A stretch of 33,194 nt of DNA from Sabulitectum sp964571965 (lineage in GTDB: Bacteria; Fermentibacterota; Fermentibacteria; Fermentibacterales; JCC-6), in contig CAZNFQ010000013.1 of NCBI GenBank assembly GCA_964571965.1, positions 1-33,194 of the forward strand, read 5' to 3'. The notes below the pieces were generated by a model. The model did no database searches and was not told the DNA's origin. It worked only from the letters and a program-made list of their open reading frames with translations. Each line of letters begins with the position of its first letter. Within the stretch, counting starts at the first letter, position 1. A program made the translations under genes and the position numbers. This document shows, piece after piece, positions 1 to 9,238 of the stretch.

Positions 1-79
1 CTGAGGAGAGTCTTCTTTCTGCGTCAAGAAGCTCGCACCGTCTTTCTTCATACTTGTCACTGGCGGATTTACGACTCAT
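1..79 (-). CDS. Start of an unrecognised gene, cut by the window edge
   Basis: An ATG at 77-79 opens a frame that runs to the window edge without a stop (26 codons). The peptide begins MSRKSASDKYEERRCELL and is rich in charged residues, with a helical look. A purine-rich AGGGG lies about 6 nt before the ATG. It is the next gene after ftsZ on the same strand, about 90 nt beyond the ftsZ stop. No terminator is visible between them, so it may be the tail of the dcw transcript. Too little is visible to name a family. It could also be a spurious start. Confidence 0.45.
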   Translation of the reverse strand, partial: MSRKSASDKYEERRCELLDAERRLSS

Positions 80-170
80 AGATGCCCCTGCTCCCATTGG
101 TAGTATAGAGTGGGAATATACACAAAGAGCAGAACGTCAACAAAACAACCATTATTAATGCTGCTAATGC

Positions 171-1319
171 CTAGTCAATGTCCCTCTGAAGGAACGTGGG
201 TATCTCTGTTTCACTGCTGCTCATGTTACCGGGACTTCCAGTAGAGAATGCGCGCCTGAGGTTTTCAGTGCCTTTACGCTGGCTGCTGAAAGGGAATGGC
301 GGCTGCTCCCTCTTCAGGGGAAGTTCCTCGGGGTCTGCCTCCTCCATCTGACCGAATCCTGTTGCTATAACCGTTACTTTGATCTCATCGCCCATCTTGG
401 CATCCACACTGCGACCTATTCTCACCTCCACCATATCTCCCACAGCATCGGAAATGATCCTCTGCGCCTTTGTGAATTCGGTGTACCTGAGTTCCTGTGA
501 TGAGTGAATGTTAACCAGAACCTCTCTGGCTCCTTCAATGGATATGTTGTCGAGAAGCTCGTTGGAAATTGCCTGCCTGGCTGCTTCCTCGGCCCTGTCC
601 GGCCCCACGGCAACTCCTGTTCCCATCATTGCGCCGCCGCCGCTTGCGATTACCCGCCTCACATCCTCGAAATCAAGATTGATCTCGCCGGGGGAGGATA
701 TGATGCTGCTGATCCCTTCCACTGCGTTGGAAAGGACTCCGTTGGCAATTCCCATTGCCTCGTCGAAGTTGGTATCATCGCCAACCACGCTGTCCAGCCT
801 GTCATTCGGTATCACTATGAGAGTGTCCAGTTCACGCCGGAGACGTCTGATTCCGTCTTCCGCCCTCTTGGCCCTTATGGCTCCCTCGTAACTCCATGGG
901 AGGGTCACCACTCCCACGGTAATGATGCCGTTGTCCTTGGCGAGCCTTGCGATTACCGGAGCGGCACCGGTGCCTGTTCCCCCGCCCATTCCAGCGGTGA
1001 TGAAGAGCATATCAGCCCCGCTGATCACATCTTCAATTGCGTTGACGCTCTCTTCGGCGGCCTGCTCACCAAGCTCCTGGTTGCCGCCTGTTCCCCTGTT
1101 CCTTGTAACCCTGCTTCCAATAAGCACCTGTTCCGTGGCCAGACATCCCTTGAAATCCTGGTGGTCGGTGTTCACAGCCACATATTCCACACCCTTGATC
1201 TGATCTCTGATCATCCGGGTAATGGCGTTGCAGCCGCACCCGCCTACCCCGAGGACCATAAGACGGACACTGCCGTTCAGATCTTCCCCAACTTCGCGCA
1301 GATCAAATACCGCTGCCAT
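171..1319 (-). CDS. ftsZ: Cell division protein FtsZ
   Basis: FtsZ is the tubulin-like GTPase that polymerises into the cytoplasmic division ring. The 382-aa product is of normal length. It has the N-terminal nucleotide loop GVGGCGCN (about residues 24-31), the tubulin signature GGGTGTG (112-118) and the T7 loop NLDFEDV with the catalytic Asp that completes the GTPase site of the next subunit. A variable linker follows, then the C-terminal peptide IPTFLQRDID, which is expected to bind FtsA. The ATG at 1319 has AAGGAGATGG just upstream. It is the last gene of the dcw series, 11 nt after ftsA, and stops with TAG. The tail after the conserved peptide is very short and acidic rather than basic. 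Confidence 0.98.
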   Translation of the reverse strand: MAAVFDLREVGEDLNGSVRLMVLGVGGCGCNAITRMIRDQIKGVEYVAVNTDHQDFKGCLATEQVLIGSRVTRNRGTGGNQELGEQAAEESVNAIEDVISGADMLFITAGMGGGTGTGAAPVIARLAKDNGIITVGVVTLPWSYEGAIRAKRAEDGIRRLRRELDTLIVIPNDRLDSVVGDDTNFDEAMGIANGVLSNAVEGISSIISSPGEINLDFEDVRRVIASGGGAMMGTGVAVGPDRAEEAARQAISNELLDNISIEGAREVLVNIHSSQELRYTEFTKAQRIISDAVGDMVEVRIGRSVDAKMGDEIKVTVIATGFGQMEEADPEELPLKREQPPFPFSSQRKGTENLRRAFSTGSPGNMSSSETEIPTFLQRDID

Positions 1320-1330
1320 AATCCATCTCC

Positions 1331-2575
1331 TTACTTTAGTTTCTTTATAAAATCAGACATTTTCCGACAAATGCTTTTATACCCCTCGGGTCTGTCAGAC
1401 TCTCTGTATTTGCTCCTCAGTTCACATCCGTGCTTGAGAAGTCCCACAGCCGTTGCCATCTCAGGCATGCTCACGATCTTGCTGTCCGAGGTGAATCCCC
1501 TGGGAACACCAGGTTCCACCTGATGCCCTGTAAGGTCCGAAGCAGCCTGAAGAATCCCGCTCATTCTGGCAGAACCTCCGGTTATCACGATGCCGCCTGT
1601 GAGATTCTCGAACCCCACTCCGGAAGCTGCTATTTCCTCTCCGGTGTACCTGAGGATCTCTCCCACCCTCTCGAACGCTATCTGGGCCAGAACCGGCAGG
1701 TTAACTGAAATGGTTCCCCTGCCCCCGACCTTCCGTACTGACAAAGCCTTGGATTCAGCCATGCTCTTCATGGCGGTAACCTGCTCTTCCTTGAGCTTTT
1801 CGGCGTCTTCACGGGAAATACCCAGGCTCTGTATGTCTCCTGTTATGCGGTCTCCGCCCATGGCGAATGATGAAATGTGAACAGGTGCTCCACCGTGATA
1901 GACAACCAGATCGGTGTTGGAAGCCCCGATGTCTATCACCGCTGTTCCAACTGCTTTCTCATCGCTGTTCAGAACCGCCTCTGCACTTGCTATGGCAGCG
2001 GGAACGATACCCTCCACGGACACACCGGCGTTCTCAATTACCGTTACAAGGTTTTCAACTGCTATTTTGTCGGCATAGATTGTATAAACACGTGCCTGAA
2101 CTGATGTTGCTTTAAGCCCCACAGGTGGCTCCATGAGATTGTTGAAGCCCTCGAAGGAGTAATCCCTGGGAATTCTTTCGAGAACACGGCATCCCGAGGG
2201 CAGGGTAATATTTCCAGCTGCTTCCCGAACACTCCTTACATCGTCTTCGGTTATAACTTCCGGCTCTTCGGACCTTCCCTCGCCGAGTACCATGGTCGAA
2301 GAACCCAGAATACCCCTTACGTGAAGACCTGTTATGGAAGCAAAAGCCGATTCAATCTCTATTCCCGAAGTTTCCTCTGCTTCTTCAATTGCCCTGCGGA
2401 CCGCTTCAGAAGCCCGGGATGCGTTAACAAGCACACCCTCCCTTATGTGACCGGAACAGGGACATATCCCAACTCCGGCAATTTCAAGGCTTCCGTTCTC
2501 GTCCTCCAGTGCTATAAGGCACTTGACACTCGAACATCCTATGTCAATTCCTGCGGTTATCCTCTTGTCACTCAT
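1331..2575 (-). CDS. ftsA: Cell division protein FtsA, actin-like FtsZ membrane anchor
   Basis: FtsA is an actin-fold ATPase that tethers FtsZ filaments to the inner membrane and recruits later division proteins. The 414-aa product shows the actin-family phosphate loops: GIDIGCSSVK near residues 9-18 and VIDIGASNTD near 214-223. It also has the adenosine-binding GGIVITGGSARM. The last residues (MSDFIKKLK) look like the amphipathic membrane-targeting helix typical of the family. The ATG overlaps the ftsQ stop in an ATGA junction, and ftsZ follows after 11 nt, so the two are surely co-translated from one message. Confidence 0.97.
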   Translation of the reverse strand: MSDKRITAGIDIGCSSVKCLIALEDENGSLEIAGVGICPCSGHIREGVLVNASRASEAVRRAIEEAEETSGIEIESAFASITGLHVRGILGSSTMVLGEGRSEEPEVITEDDVRSVREAAGNITLPSGCRVLERIPRDYSFEGFNNLMEPPVGLKATSVQARVYTIYADKIAVENLVTVIENAGVSVEGIVPAAIASAEAVLNSDEKAVGTAVIDIGASNTDLVVYHGGAPVHISSFAMGGDRITGDIQSLGISREDAEKLKEEQVTAMKSMAESKALSVRKVGGRGTISVNLPVLAQIAFERVGEILRYTGEEIAASGVGFENLTGGIVITGGSARMSGILQAASDLTGHQVEPGVPRGFTSDSKIVSMPEMATAVGLLKHGCELRSKYRESDRPEGYKSICRKMSDFIKKLK

Positions 2576-3246
2576 ACTTCCGCCCCCCCGGCGGTTCTTA
2601 TTACAGCCTGCCCGTTGTAGCGCATATCCACCATTTCAGCAGAAGGCCGAACAGAGTCCCGTATGCTCTGCCATGTTTTCCAGTCTGCCGGCGCCCTGTC
2701 TCCATCAAGCATTACGGGAACTCCGTTCTCCACCACCAGTATTCCCCAGTCGCACACGGTTACAGTTGAACCGGGGTCCAGGCCCCTCTTAAGAAGCAGA
2801 TCGAGACCGGTTTTCAAATAACCTTCCCCTGGAGTGCCCTCCACGGAGAGAACAGGCAGGGAGGAAGTTGCCCATGAACCGGGAAGCTCTTTGCCGCCTG
2901 CTGTCACAGGGCTGCTGCCGGTCCGGGAAATCACCATTGCCGCCGGTATTTCAGGTGTCATCTCCACTATGATGGTATGGGGAAAGGAAACAGTAACTGA
3001 AACACACCTGAGGCCATGGATTGCCTCAAGAGCGCAGCGGACGGAATCCGTGTCGAGGGAGAGAAGAGACCCTCCGAAGAAAGGTTCCAGTATATCCGCA
3101 ACCATTGCTGAATCAACCGGGCCTGAGTTGTCTATCCGTGCCCATAGAAGATCGAACCGGCCATCCCTGTTCGCCCATCTGACCGCAAGAGCCGCTATCA
3201 GAGCAAGAAGCACTGCTATGGAAAGCAGGTAAATTCGTTTTTTCAT
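2572..3246 (-). CDS. ftsQ: Cell division protein FtsQ/DivIB, POTRA domain
   Basis: FtsQ is a single-pass membrane protein of the divisome that works with FtsL (and FtsB) to regulate FtsW-FtsI. The product has a short basic cytoplasmic start (MKKR), one membrane helix (about residues 5-24), a periplasmic POTRA-like region (ISVDSVR-type motif around SLLSLDTDSVRCALEAI, then VTVSFPHTIIVEMTPEIPA), and a FtsQ-type C-terminal domain. I chose the ATG at 3246 because it makes an ATGA overlap with the murC stop and lies 8 nt from AGGGAG. An in-frame ATG two codons earlier (3252) is only 2 nt from that site. The name rests on topology, fold-like motifs and position before ftsA, since FtsQ sequences diverge strongly. 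Confidence 0.9.
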   Translation of the reverse strand: MKKRIYLLSIAVLLALIAALAVRWANRDGRFDLLWARIDNSGPVDSAMVADILEPFFGGSLLSLDTDSVRCALEAIHGLRCVSVTVSFPHTIIVEMTPEIPAAMVISRTGSSPVTAGGKELPGSWATSSLPVLSVEGTPGEGYLKTGLDLLLKRGLDPGSTVTVCDWGILVVENGVPVMLDGDRAPADWKTWQSIRDSVRPSAEMVDMRYNGQAVIRTAGGAEV

Positions 3247-4565
3247 GGGCATATCTCCCTGACTATCTTCCTGGCCATTGCGTCTATGGAACCTGCTCCC
3301 ATGAAAACGGTTACACCCCGGCTCAGACCGCGAACGACCCTTTCGAGTTCATGGGGTGTAACAGCCTGACAATTTGCTCCGGCGCGCCGTGCGGCACTGA
3401 CCACCAGCTTCTCATCAACCCCGGGAATAGGCGCTTCCCTGGCAGGGTAAACAGGCAGAACGAAGGAACTGTCAGCTATTCTCAAGGCTATACCCATCTC
3501 CCTGTTAAGCAGGGATGTTCTTGAAAAGAGATGCGGCTGGAATACCACATTCAGGGGACCTTCCACCGAATTGCTCAGTGATCCCAGAGCAGCAGCCATT
3601 TCATCGGGATGATGCGCGTAGTCACTGACGAATACTCTGTTGTTGCATTCTCCGATTTTCTCCAGGCGCCTGGAAACCCCCGGCCAGCTTTCAAGGGCGG
3701 AAACAGCATCCCCCGGTTCAACACCGCAGGCGACTGAGAGAGCGATTGCAACCTGGGCATTTCGAATGTTGTGGGTTCCCGGACAGGGGAGAAAACCCCT
3801 GTGTCCGAACAGCGTGTATTTCTCTCCCCAGCCTTTGTAATCTCCCTGTTTAGCATCTATTTCACCGCCGGGCCCGCTCCTGAGAACGGTCCTCCCTATC
3901 CGGGCAGCCCAGTATCCCAGCCCCGGTTTTTCCATGGGAACTATTACGGTACCCCCCGGAAGAACCGATTCGAGAAAGGCCTGGAACGCCCACTCCAGTG
4001 CTTCCGGAGAACCGTAGCACTCCAGGTGTTCCAGTGCGTAGCTTGTTACCGCCGCATGACTTGGAGTCAGCCTGAGGAAGGTTCTGTCGAACTCGTCGGA
4101 TTCAACCACGGCAAGTTCTCCCCCGCTGCGGAAATTTCCACCCCAGCATTCCATGTTGCCGCCAACGAACACAGTGGGGTTCAGTCCGCATTCCTGTGCT
4201 ATCCAACCGGCCATGGAAGTTGTGGTAGTTTTACCATGGGCTCCGGCCACCGCCACCAGAGTATGGGACAATGCAAGTTCTGCAAGGGCTTCACTTCTCC
4301 TGAGAACGGTGATACCAGCTTTTCTCGCTGCGGAGAGCTCCATGTTCCCCTCGGGAATCGCCGCGGTGAATACCAGTCTGTCCACGCCTTTGAGATGTTC
4401 CGGAGAATGGCCGGTGAAAACGGATATTCCCTTCTCTCCCAGGGAACTCACCTTGCTCTCCGATGGAGAGCCGTCACATCCGGTTACGTCATGACCCAGG
4501 GCACGGTACCAGGCGGCGAGACCGCTCATTCCTGAACCGCATATTCCCATTAGATGCACCGTCAT
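3243..4565 (-). CDS. murC: UDP-N-acetylmuramate--L-alanine ligase MurC
   Basis: MurC adds L-alanine to UDP-MurNAc with ATP hydrolysis, the first peptide-forming step of peptidoglycan synthesis in the cytoplasm. The 440-aa product has the N-terminal UDP-binding Rossmann loop GICGSGMSG (7-15) and the ATP loop GAHGKTTTT (108-116; many family members have T at the second position). The central domain contains VVESDEFDRTF and the C-terminal domain contains DYAHHPDE. The start overlaps the murG stop by 4 nt (ATGA). Mpl ligases share the fold, but the location between murG and ftsQ is the classical murC position. No murB or ddl follows it here. Confidence 0.95.
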   Translation of the reverse strand: MTVHLMGICGSGMSGLAAWYRALGHDVTGCDGSPSESKVSSLGEKGISVFTGHSPEHLKGVDRLVFTAAIPEGNMELSAARKAGITVLRRSEALAELALSHTLVAVAGAHGKTTTTSMAGWIAQECGLNPTVFVGGNMECWGGNFRSGGELAVVESDEFDRTFLRLTPSHAAVTSYALEHLECYGSPEALEWAFQAFLESVLPGGTVIVPMEKPGLGYWAARIGRTVLRSGPGGEIDAKQGDYKGWGEKYTLFGHRGFLPCPGTHNIRNAQVAIALSVACGVEPGDAVSALESWPGVSRRLEKIGECNNRVFVSDYAHHPDEMAAALGSLSNSVEGPLNVVFQPHLFSRTSLLNREMGIALRIADSSFVLPVYPAREAPIPGVDEKLVVSAARRAGANCQAVTPHELERVVRGLSRGVTVFMGAGSIDAMARKIVREICP

Positions 4566-5617
4566 TTAGAAAGCTCCTTAAGGTGGTCCGTTATTTTCCC
4601 TGCAGGGTCCCTGGGATATATGTCTGCCATTGCGGTTTTCATTTCATGGAGTTTTCCCTTTTGAGAGATGAGTCGAAGCAGCAGCCGGGACAGCATATCC
4701 GAAGAAAACCCCTCCTGCTGTCTGAGAACCGCTGCTCCAACTCTCTCTGCAACGGCCGCATTGGCCGTCTGGTGGTCTTCAGCCGCATATGGGAAGGGAA
4801 TGAGCACCGCGGGAAGTCGGAAAACGGACAATTCGGCTATGGTCTGTCCTCCGGCTCTGGCAACCGCAAGCTCAGCGGCTGAATACCACATGGAAAGATC
4901 GTTCATGAATGGTTCCACTGTTATGTTGTTCTTATCTGCGGAAAGTCTTTTCACACGGTGGAAGTCCCTGGTTCCGCATTGAAGAAGAACCGTGATATCT
5001 TCCGGAATACCCAGAGCCAGATCGTTTATTCCTGCTGCTCCCTGACTGCCGCCGAGAAAAAGAACCACCGGCTTGTCCACTGGAATACCCAGAGATGTTC
5101 TTGCTTCCGCTTTTTCTGACATGGTGAAAGTGTCGGACACCGGAGTTCCGGTATGTCTGACCCTGCAATGAAGTCCGGAAGCGCCTTCAATGAAGCCCGT
5201 GTATGCCTCCCGGCAGAATCTCGATGCGAAACGGTTGCTCTTCCCCGCAACTGCATTGGTCTCCAGAAGAGCCGCGGGTTTCCCAAGGAACCATGCGGCG
5301 GTAACCGCAAAGTAGGAAGCATAGCCGCCGGTGCCCAGTACCGCATCGATACCGTTGTCCTTGAGGAGCCTGCCCGCTCTGATAAGAGCCCTGATTGCAG
5401 TGAAGGGCAGAAGAAGCTTCATCCCGCGGTCGATCCTGGGAGGATTCATCACATGAACCGGCCCGTTTGCCCCTTTATACATGGTTTTGTCCACCGGTCT
5501 TGGTGTACACGCATAGGAGACATTAAAGGATTCGGAAGCTCTTTTTCCAACAGCCAGGGCAGGGGCGATATGCCCTCCGGTACCTCCTCCGGCAATGAGC
5601 AGATTTCCCCTGTTCAT
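4562..5617 (-). CDS. murG: UDP-GlcNAc:lipid I N-acetylglucosaminyltransferase MurG
   Basis: MurG transfers GlcNAc from UDP-GlcNAc to lipid I, forming lipid II at the inner face of the membrane. The 351-aa product is a GT-B fold enzyme with the N-terminal loop GGGTGGHIAPALA (about residues 10-22) and the central GTGGYASYF. The donor-binding region contains FLGGSQGAAGIND and ARAGGQTIAELS, followed by LIPFPYAAEDHQTANA. All are hallmark MurG motifs. The ATG shares one base with the ftsW stop (TGATG). It lies between ftsW and murC, the usual order. Confidence 0.97.
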   Translation of the reverse strand: MNRGNLLIAGGGTGGHIAPALAVGKRASESFNVSYACTPRPVDKTMYKGANGPVHVMNPPRIDRGMKLLLPFTAIRALIRAGRLLKDNGIDAVLGTGGYASYFAVTAAWFLGKPAALLETNAVAGKSNRFASRFCREAYTGFIEGASGLHCRVRHTGTPVSDTFTMSEKAEARTSLGIPVDKPVVLFLGGSQGAAGINDLALGIPEDITVLLQCGTRDFHRVKRLSADKNNITVEPFMNDLSMWYSAAELAVARAGGQTIAELSVFRLPAVLIPFPYAAEDHQTANAAVAERVGAAVLRQQEGFSSDMLSRLLLRLISQKGKLHEMKTAMADIYPRDPAGKITDHLKELSK

Positions 5618-6720
5618 CAGGAGGTCCTCCCTGCCATTGATAAAACGCTGCCTATGCAGATCAGATTGACCACCATGGACGTTCCGCCCCAGGATACAAG
5701 GGGCAGGGGCATTCCCGTAACTGGAATTACACCGGTATTTACCAGGGTATGTATCATCACGCCTGTTATCAGTATTGCAGTAAGACCGCTGCCTGCGATG
5801 GCATCGAATGTGGAACCTGCTCCTCTGGTAATGGAAAGTGCTGAAGCAAAGAGTATCCCGAAGAGAACAAGTACTGTGAAAGTGCCTGCAAAACCCGACT
5901 CTTCGCCAATGACAGCCAGTATGAAATCCGTGTGAGCCTCAGGAAGGAAACCCCTCTTCTGTCTGCTCCGCCCAAGTCCCCTGCCGAATGCTCCGCCGCT
6001 TCCAAGGGTTATTCTTGCCTGGATGGGCTGGTAGTTGTCTTCCTGTTCAAGGCTGTTCTCGTTGAATACCGCCTTTATCCTGTCCAGCTGGTAGTCATCC
6101 CTCACGAGTACCGCCGTTACACCGAGGACAAGGAGGATGCCCAAAAGAAGCAGAAGATGCTGGAACTTCGCGCCGCCAACGAAGAGGACCACCAGCATCA
6201 CGGCAACGGTGAAGGCAGTACCTGAAAGATCCGGCTGCATCATGGTGAAAATGCTTGGCACCAACGCCAGTGAAGCGATAATGGCCACACCGCTGAAACG
6301 CCTGATGTCCACGGTTTCCCTGGAAATGAGCAGGGAGGCCAGAAGAACGAACCCGAACCTGAGAAGGTCCGAAGGCAGAAGACGGACACCCAGATTAAGC
6401 CACCTGGTAGAGCCATTCACCACCGGGGCGAACCTGGAGCCTGCAAGCACCAGCGTTGCGGCCACGGCCAGAAAACTGATTATGTACACAGGCAGAGCAG
6501 CGCGTTTGAGGAACACAGCCGGTCTTTTAGCCATAAAGGCCGCCGCAACAAGCCCTATGAGTATTCTAAGAATGTGATCACTGAGATACTTGGTGTTGGA
6601 ACCGTATTCCCTCATGGAGTAGAATGAGCTGGCGGTGCCAACGGCCAGTATGCCCACAACGAGAATGATCGCCGTGGTTACGATAAGGGTGTTTCTTGCT
6701 CTCATGGGCCGGGTGTTCAT
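5617..6720 (-). CDS. ftsW: Septal peptidoglycan glycosyltransferase FtsW (SEDS family)
   Basis: FtsW is a polytopic SEDS protein that polymerises lipid II into glycan strands at the septum together with FtsI. The product from the ATG at 6720 is 367 aa with about ten hydrophobic helices. It has the SEDS regions VNGSTRWLNLG and FAVIGEESGF-like (DFILAVIGEESGF), and the C-terminal GMPLPLVSWGGTSM. The open frame extends further upstream to 6900, but that part is hydrophilic, overlaps murD, and has no FtsW-like features. The chosen ATG makes an ATGA overlap with the murD stop. RodA is the alternative member of the family, but the dcw position favours FtsW. Confidence 0.96.
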   Translation of the reverse strand: MNTRPMRARNTLIVTTAIILVVGILAVGTASSFYSMREYGSNTKYLSDHILRILIGLVAAAFMAKRPAVFLKRAALPVYIISFLAVAATLVLAGSRFAPVVNGSTRWLNLGVRLLPSDLLRFGFVLLASLLISRETVDIRRFSGVAIIASLALVPSIFTMMQPDLSGTAFTVAVMLVVLFVGGAKFQHLLLLLGILLVLGVTAVLVRDDYQLDRIKAVFNENSLEQEDNYQPIQARITLGSGGAFGRGLGRSRQKRGFLPEAHTDFILAVIGEESGFAGTFTVLVLFGILFASALSITRGAGSTFDAIAGSGLTAILITGVMIHTLVNTGVIPVTGMPLPLVSWGGTSMVVNLICIGSVLSMAGRTS

Positions 6721-8066
6721 TCCAGCCCTCCCACTATTCGTCTGAAGTGCTCTCCACGCTCTTCGAAGTTCCTGTACTGGTCGAAGCTGGCACAGCCCGG
6801 CGAGAGAAGTACGGTATCTGAATTGGAGGCGAGGTCTATTGCGGCCTTCACCGCATCTTCCAGGTTCTCCTTCAGATGAATATCGGCGGCACCCCTCCAC
6901 TGCTTTTCCAGTGTGTGTGCGGCGGCTCCGAACAGAACAACCGCTTTAGCCTTACTGCCGATGAGGTTTCTGAGAACCGAGTAGTCGCTGTCCTTCCCCT
7001 GACCGCCTGCAAGGAGAATCACTTTCCCGGCAAAGCTCTCAAGGGCCACTTTCAGTGAATCGACGTTGGTAGACTTTGAATCATTGACCCAGTAAAGATT
7101 TTTCCGCATTCCAAGGGGTTCAAGCCTGTGAGGAACCCCGCTGAAATTCCCCAGTGAACTGCGCAGGGATTCGACCGGTACCCCATAAGAAAGGGTAAGG
7201 CAGATAACAGCCAGTGCATTGGCTATGTTGTGTCTGCCCGGAATCCCCAGTTCCGACGAGTTCAGAACGGATATCTCTTTCATGCCGTCTCTGAACATTA
7301 TGTTGCCGTCACTTCTGAGATAGGCTCCCCTGGAAACCTCTTCCCGGAGGGAGAACCAGAGAAGTGTGCCTTTTACACTATCTTTCATGCCAACGACAAG
7401 GGGATCATCCCCGTTGAGCACAGCGGTATCACCCTTCAGCTGATTCATGAAGATTCTTGCCTTGGCCGAGCCATAGTTTTCCATGGTGCCGTGTCTTGCC
7501 AGATGATCCGGGGTAAGGTTGAGAACCGCCGCAGAAACAGGGCGGAAATCCCTAATCGCTTCAAGCTGATAACTGCTCATTTCAAGGGCAAAAACGGGAC
7601 AATCAGGGTTATCCAGCACCGCATCGCACATGGCATAACCCATGTTCCCCGCAACAACGGCTCCGCTGTACTCCGGGGAATTTCTCAGAACATGACCTAT
7701 CCATTCCACCGTAGTGGTCTTGCCGTTCGACCCTGTAACCGCAATGGAATCACCCTCTGACAAGGCCCATCCAAGCTCTATTTCCGGAACCACCGGTATA
7801 CCCGATTCCATTGCAAGCCGGTGGACCATCGATGAAGGCGGAACTCCGGGACTCATGGCAATAAGGGAGAGGGACAGCAAATCTTCCGGGCGGGGATCTC
7901 CGGTTATCAGTCTTACCACCGTATCAGGTTTCACCGCCTGCGGAGATGAATCGAACCCGATTACAGAATATCCCCGGGAGCAGAGAAGCCTTGCAGCCGC
8001 GGCACCGCTGCGGCCCATTCCTGCCACGCCTGCTGTTTTCCCTCTGCCTGCTGGAAGATTCTTCAT
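6717..8066 (-). CDS. murD: UDP-N-acetylmuramoyl-L-alanine--D-glutamate ligase MurD
   Basis: MurD adds D-glutamate to UDP-MurNAc-L-Ala in the cytoplasm using ATP. The 449-aa product has the N-terminal loop GVAGMGRSG (13-21) and SPGVP (72-76). The ATP loop TGSNGKTTT lies at 111-119, followed by LEMSSYQLE and LNLTPDHLARHG. The C-terminal domain contains WVNDSKSTN and LLAGGQGKDSDY, then LLSPGCASFDQYRNFEERG at the end, which is characteristic of MurD. The ATG at 8066 follows mraY by 8 nt, with AAGGA inside the end of mraY. ftsW overlaps its stop by 4 nt. Confidence 0.97.
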   Translation of the reverse strand: MKNLPAGRGKTAGVAGMGRSGAAAARLLCSRGYSVIGFDSSPQAVKPDTVVRLITGDPRPEDLLSLSLIAMSPGVPPSSMVHRLAMESGIPVVPEIELGWALSEGDSIAVTGSNGKTTTVEWIGHVLRNSPEYSGAVVAGNMGYAMCDAVLDNPDCPVFALEMSSYQLEAIRDFRPVSAAVLNLTPDHLARHGTMENYGSAKARIFMNQLKGDTAVLNGDDPLVVGMKDSVKGTLLWFSLREEVSRGAYLRSDGNIMFRDGMKEISVLNSSELGIPGRHNIANALAVICLTLSYGVPVESLRSSLGNFSGVPHRLEPLGMRKNLYWVNDSKSTNVDSLKVALESFAGKVILLAGGQGKDSDYSVLRNLIGSKAKAVVLFGAAAHTLEKQWRGAADIHLKENLEDAVKAAIDLASNSDTVLLSPGCASFDQYRNFEERGEHFRRIVGGLE

Positions 8067-8074
8067 CTAGTTCC

Positions 8075-9238
8075 TTACCTGATCTTGAAGGTGCTGAGGC
8101 CGAGAAGGGCAAGGATTGCGGCAATTATCCAGAACCGCACCACTACCTTGCTTTCAGGCCACCCCAACAGTTCGAAATGGTGATGTATGGGAGCCATTCT
8201 GAAAACACGCTTTCCTGTTTTTTTGAAGTGGGATACCTGTATCATCACGCTGAGGGCTTCCGCAACGAAAACTCCCCCGACCACAGCCAGCAGGAGTTCA
8301 TTCCTTGTAACCACGGCCATGGAACCGATCGCTCCGCCCAAAGCCAAAGAACCGGTATCTCCCATGAACACTTCGGCTGGATTCGCATTGTACCAGAGGA
8401 ACCCCAGGCATGCACCCACAGCTGCCCCTGCAAACACGAAAACCTCACCTACTCCCGGAAGGTGGGAAAACTGAAGATAGGCGGCAAAATTCGCATGGCC
8501 GAGAAAATAAGCCAGCGCTCCGAAGGCCAGAATGGAAATCAGACTGACACCCGTTGCAAGTCCGTCCAGTCCATCGGTGAGGTTTACCGCATTGGATGTT
8601 CCGGTTATCACAAGAATTACCAGCAGAATGTAAAACACTCCCAGATCGAGTCTAATGCTTTTAATGAACGGTACCGTGGTCTCAGATGAGAGAATGGTTA
8701 TCTCCCCTTCCGGACTGTTCAGGTCTACGGTTCTTACCGAGGGAAGCCAGTTAGGGTCTGAATGGGATGACGAAGGCTGGGGTGGTGTGTTGAAGAGCCA
8801 GATCCCTATGAGTATTCCCAGTGCCACCTGGCCGGCCAGTTTGTACCTGCCTATGAGACCCTTGGATGAATGTTTGACCACCTTCAGATAATCGTCGAGA
8901 AGCCCGATGAGCCCCATCCATACAGTGGATACCAGGACCACCATCAGGGCAGTGCTTTCGAACCTTCCCCAGAGAAGCACGGGAAGTACCAGGGAAACCA
9001 GTATTATCAGACCGCCCATGGTTGGCGTTCCCTGCTTGCTGAGATGAGTTGCCGGGCCGTCTTCCCTCACCTCCTGGCCTATCTGCCTGCTGCGGAGATA
9101 ACCGATAATTTTGCCGCCGAAGATGAAGCTGATAAGCATTGCGGTAAGGGTTGCCCCAGCTGCTCTGAATGTTATGTATCCGAACAGGTTGAAAAGCGAG
9201 GACATGTCTCTCAGCGGGTAAAGAAGCCAGTACAGCAT
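8075..9238 (-). CDS. mraY: Phospho-N-acetylmuramoyl-pentapeptide-transferase MraY
   Basis: MraY couples phospho-MurNAc-pentapeptide to undecaprenyl phosphate, making lipid I at the membrane. The 387-aa product has about ten hydrophobic helices. It shows the family motifs QGTPTMGG (near 69-76), the Asp-rich NAVNLTDGLDGLATG, MGDTGSLALGG, and the C-terminal histidine loop MAPIHHHFELLGWPE. Length is slightly above the common 320-360 aa because of an inserted segment (about residues 160-190, TPPQPSSSHSDPNW and onward) before the central motif. Inserts there occur in several Gram-negative MraY proteins. The start shares one base with the murF stop (TAATG). Confidence 0.97.
   Translation of the reverse strand: MLYWLLYPLRDMSSLFNLFGYITFRAAGATLTAMLISFIFGGKIIGYLRSRQIGQEVREDGPATHLSKQGTPTMGGLIILVSLVLPVLLWGRFESTALMVVLVSTVWMGLIGLLDDYLKVVKHSSKGLIGRYKLAGQVALGILIGIWLFNTPPQPSSSHSDPNWLPSVRTVDLNSPEGEITILSSETTVPFIKSIRLDLGVFYILLVILVITGTSNAVNLTDGLDGLATGVSLISILAFGALAYFLGHANFAAYLQFSHLPGVGEVFVFAGAAVGACLGFLWYNANPAEVFMGDTGSLALGGAIGSMAVVTRNELLLAVVGGVFVAEALSVMIQVSHFKKTGKRVFRMAPIHHHFELLGWPESKVVVRFWIIAAILALLGLSTFKIR

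Noticed and set aside
80..170. A promoter or terminator between ftsZ and the partial gene
   Set aside because: TTGACG at 135-140 on the minus strand has no suitable -10 element at 16-18 bp (the nearest good one, TATACT, is 27 bp away), and no hairpin followed by a T-run was found.
504..1523. A 339-aa open frame on the + strand, antisense to ftsZ and the end of ftsA
   Set aside because: It lies wholly opposite well-recognised genes, its translation matches no family, and no ribosome site or promoter supports it. Long antisense frames are common where codon bias is strong; the same applies to 3771-4535, 5153-5935, 7946-8689 and 23202-24011.
6721..6900. An N-terminal extension of ftsW of 60 residues
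   Set aside because: It overlaps murD in another frame and is hydrophilic. The ATG at 6720 overlaps the murD stop in the same ATGA manner as other junctions here.
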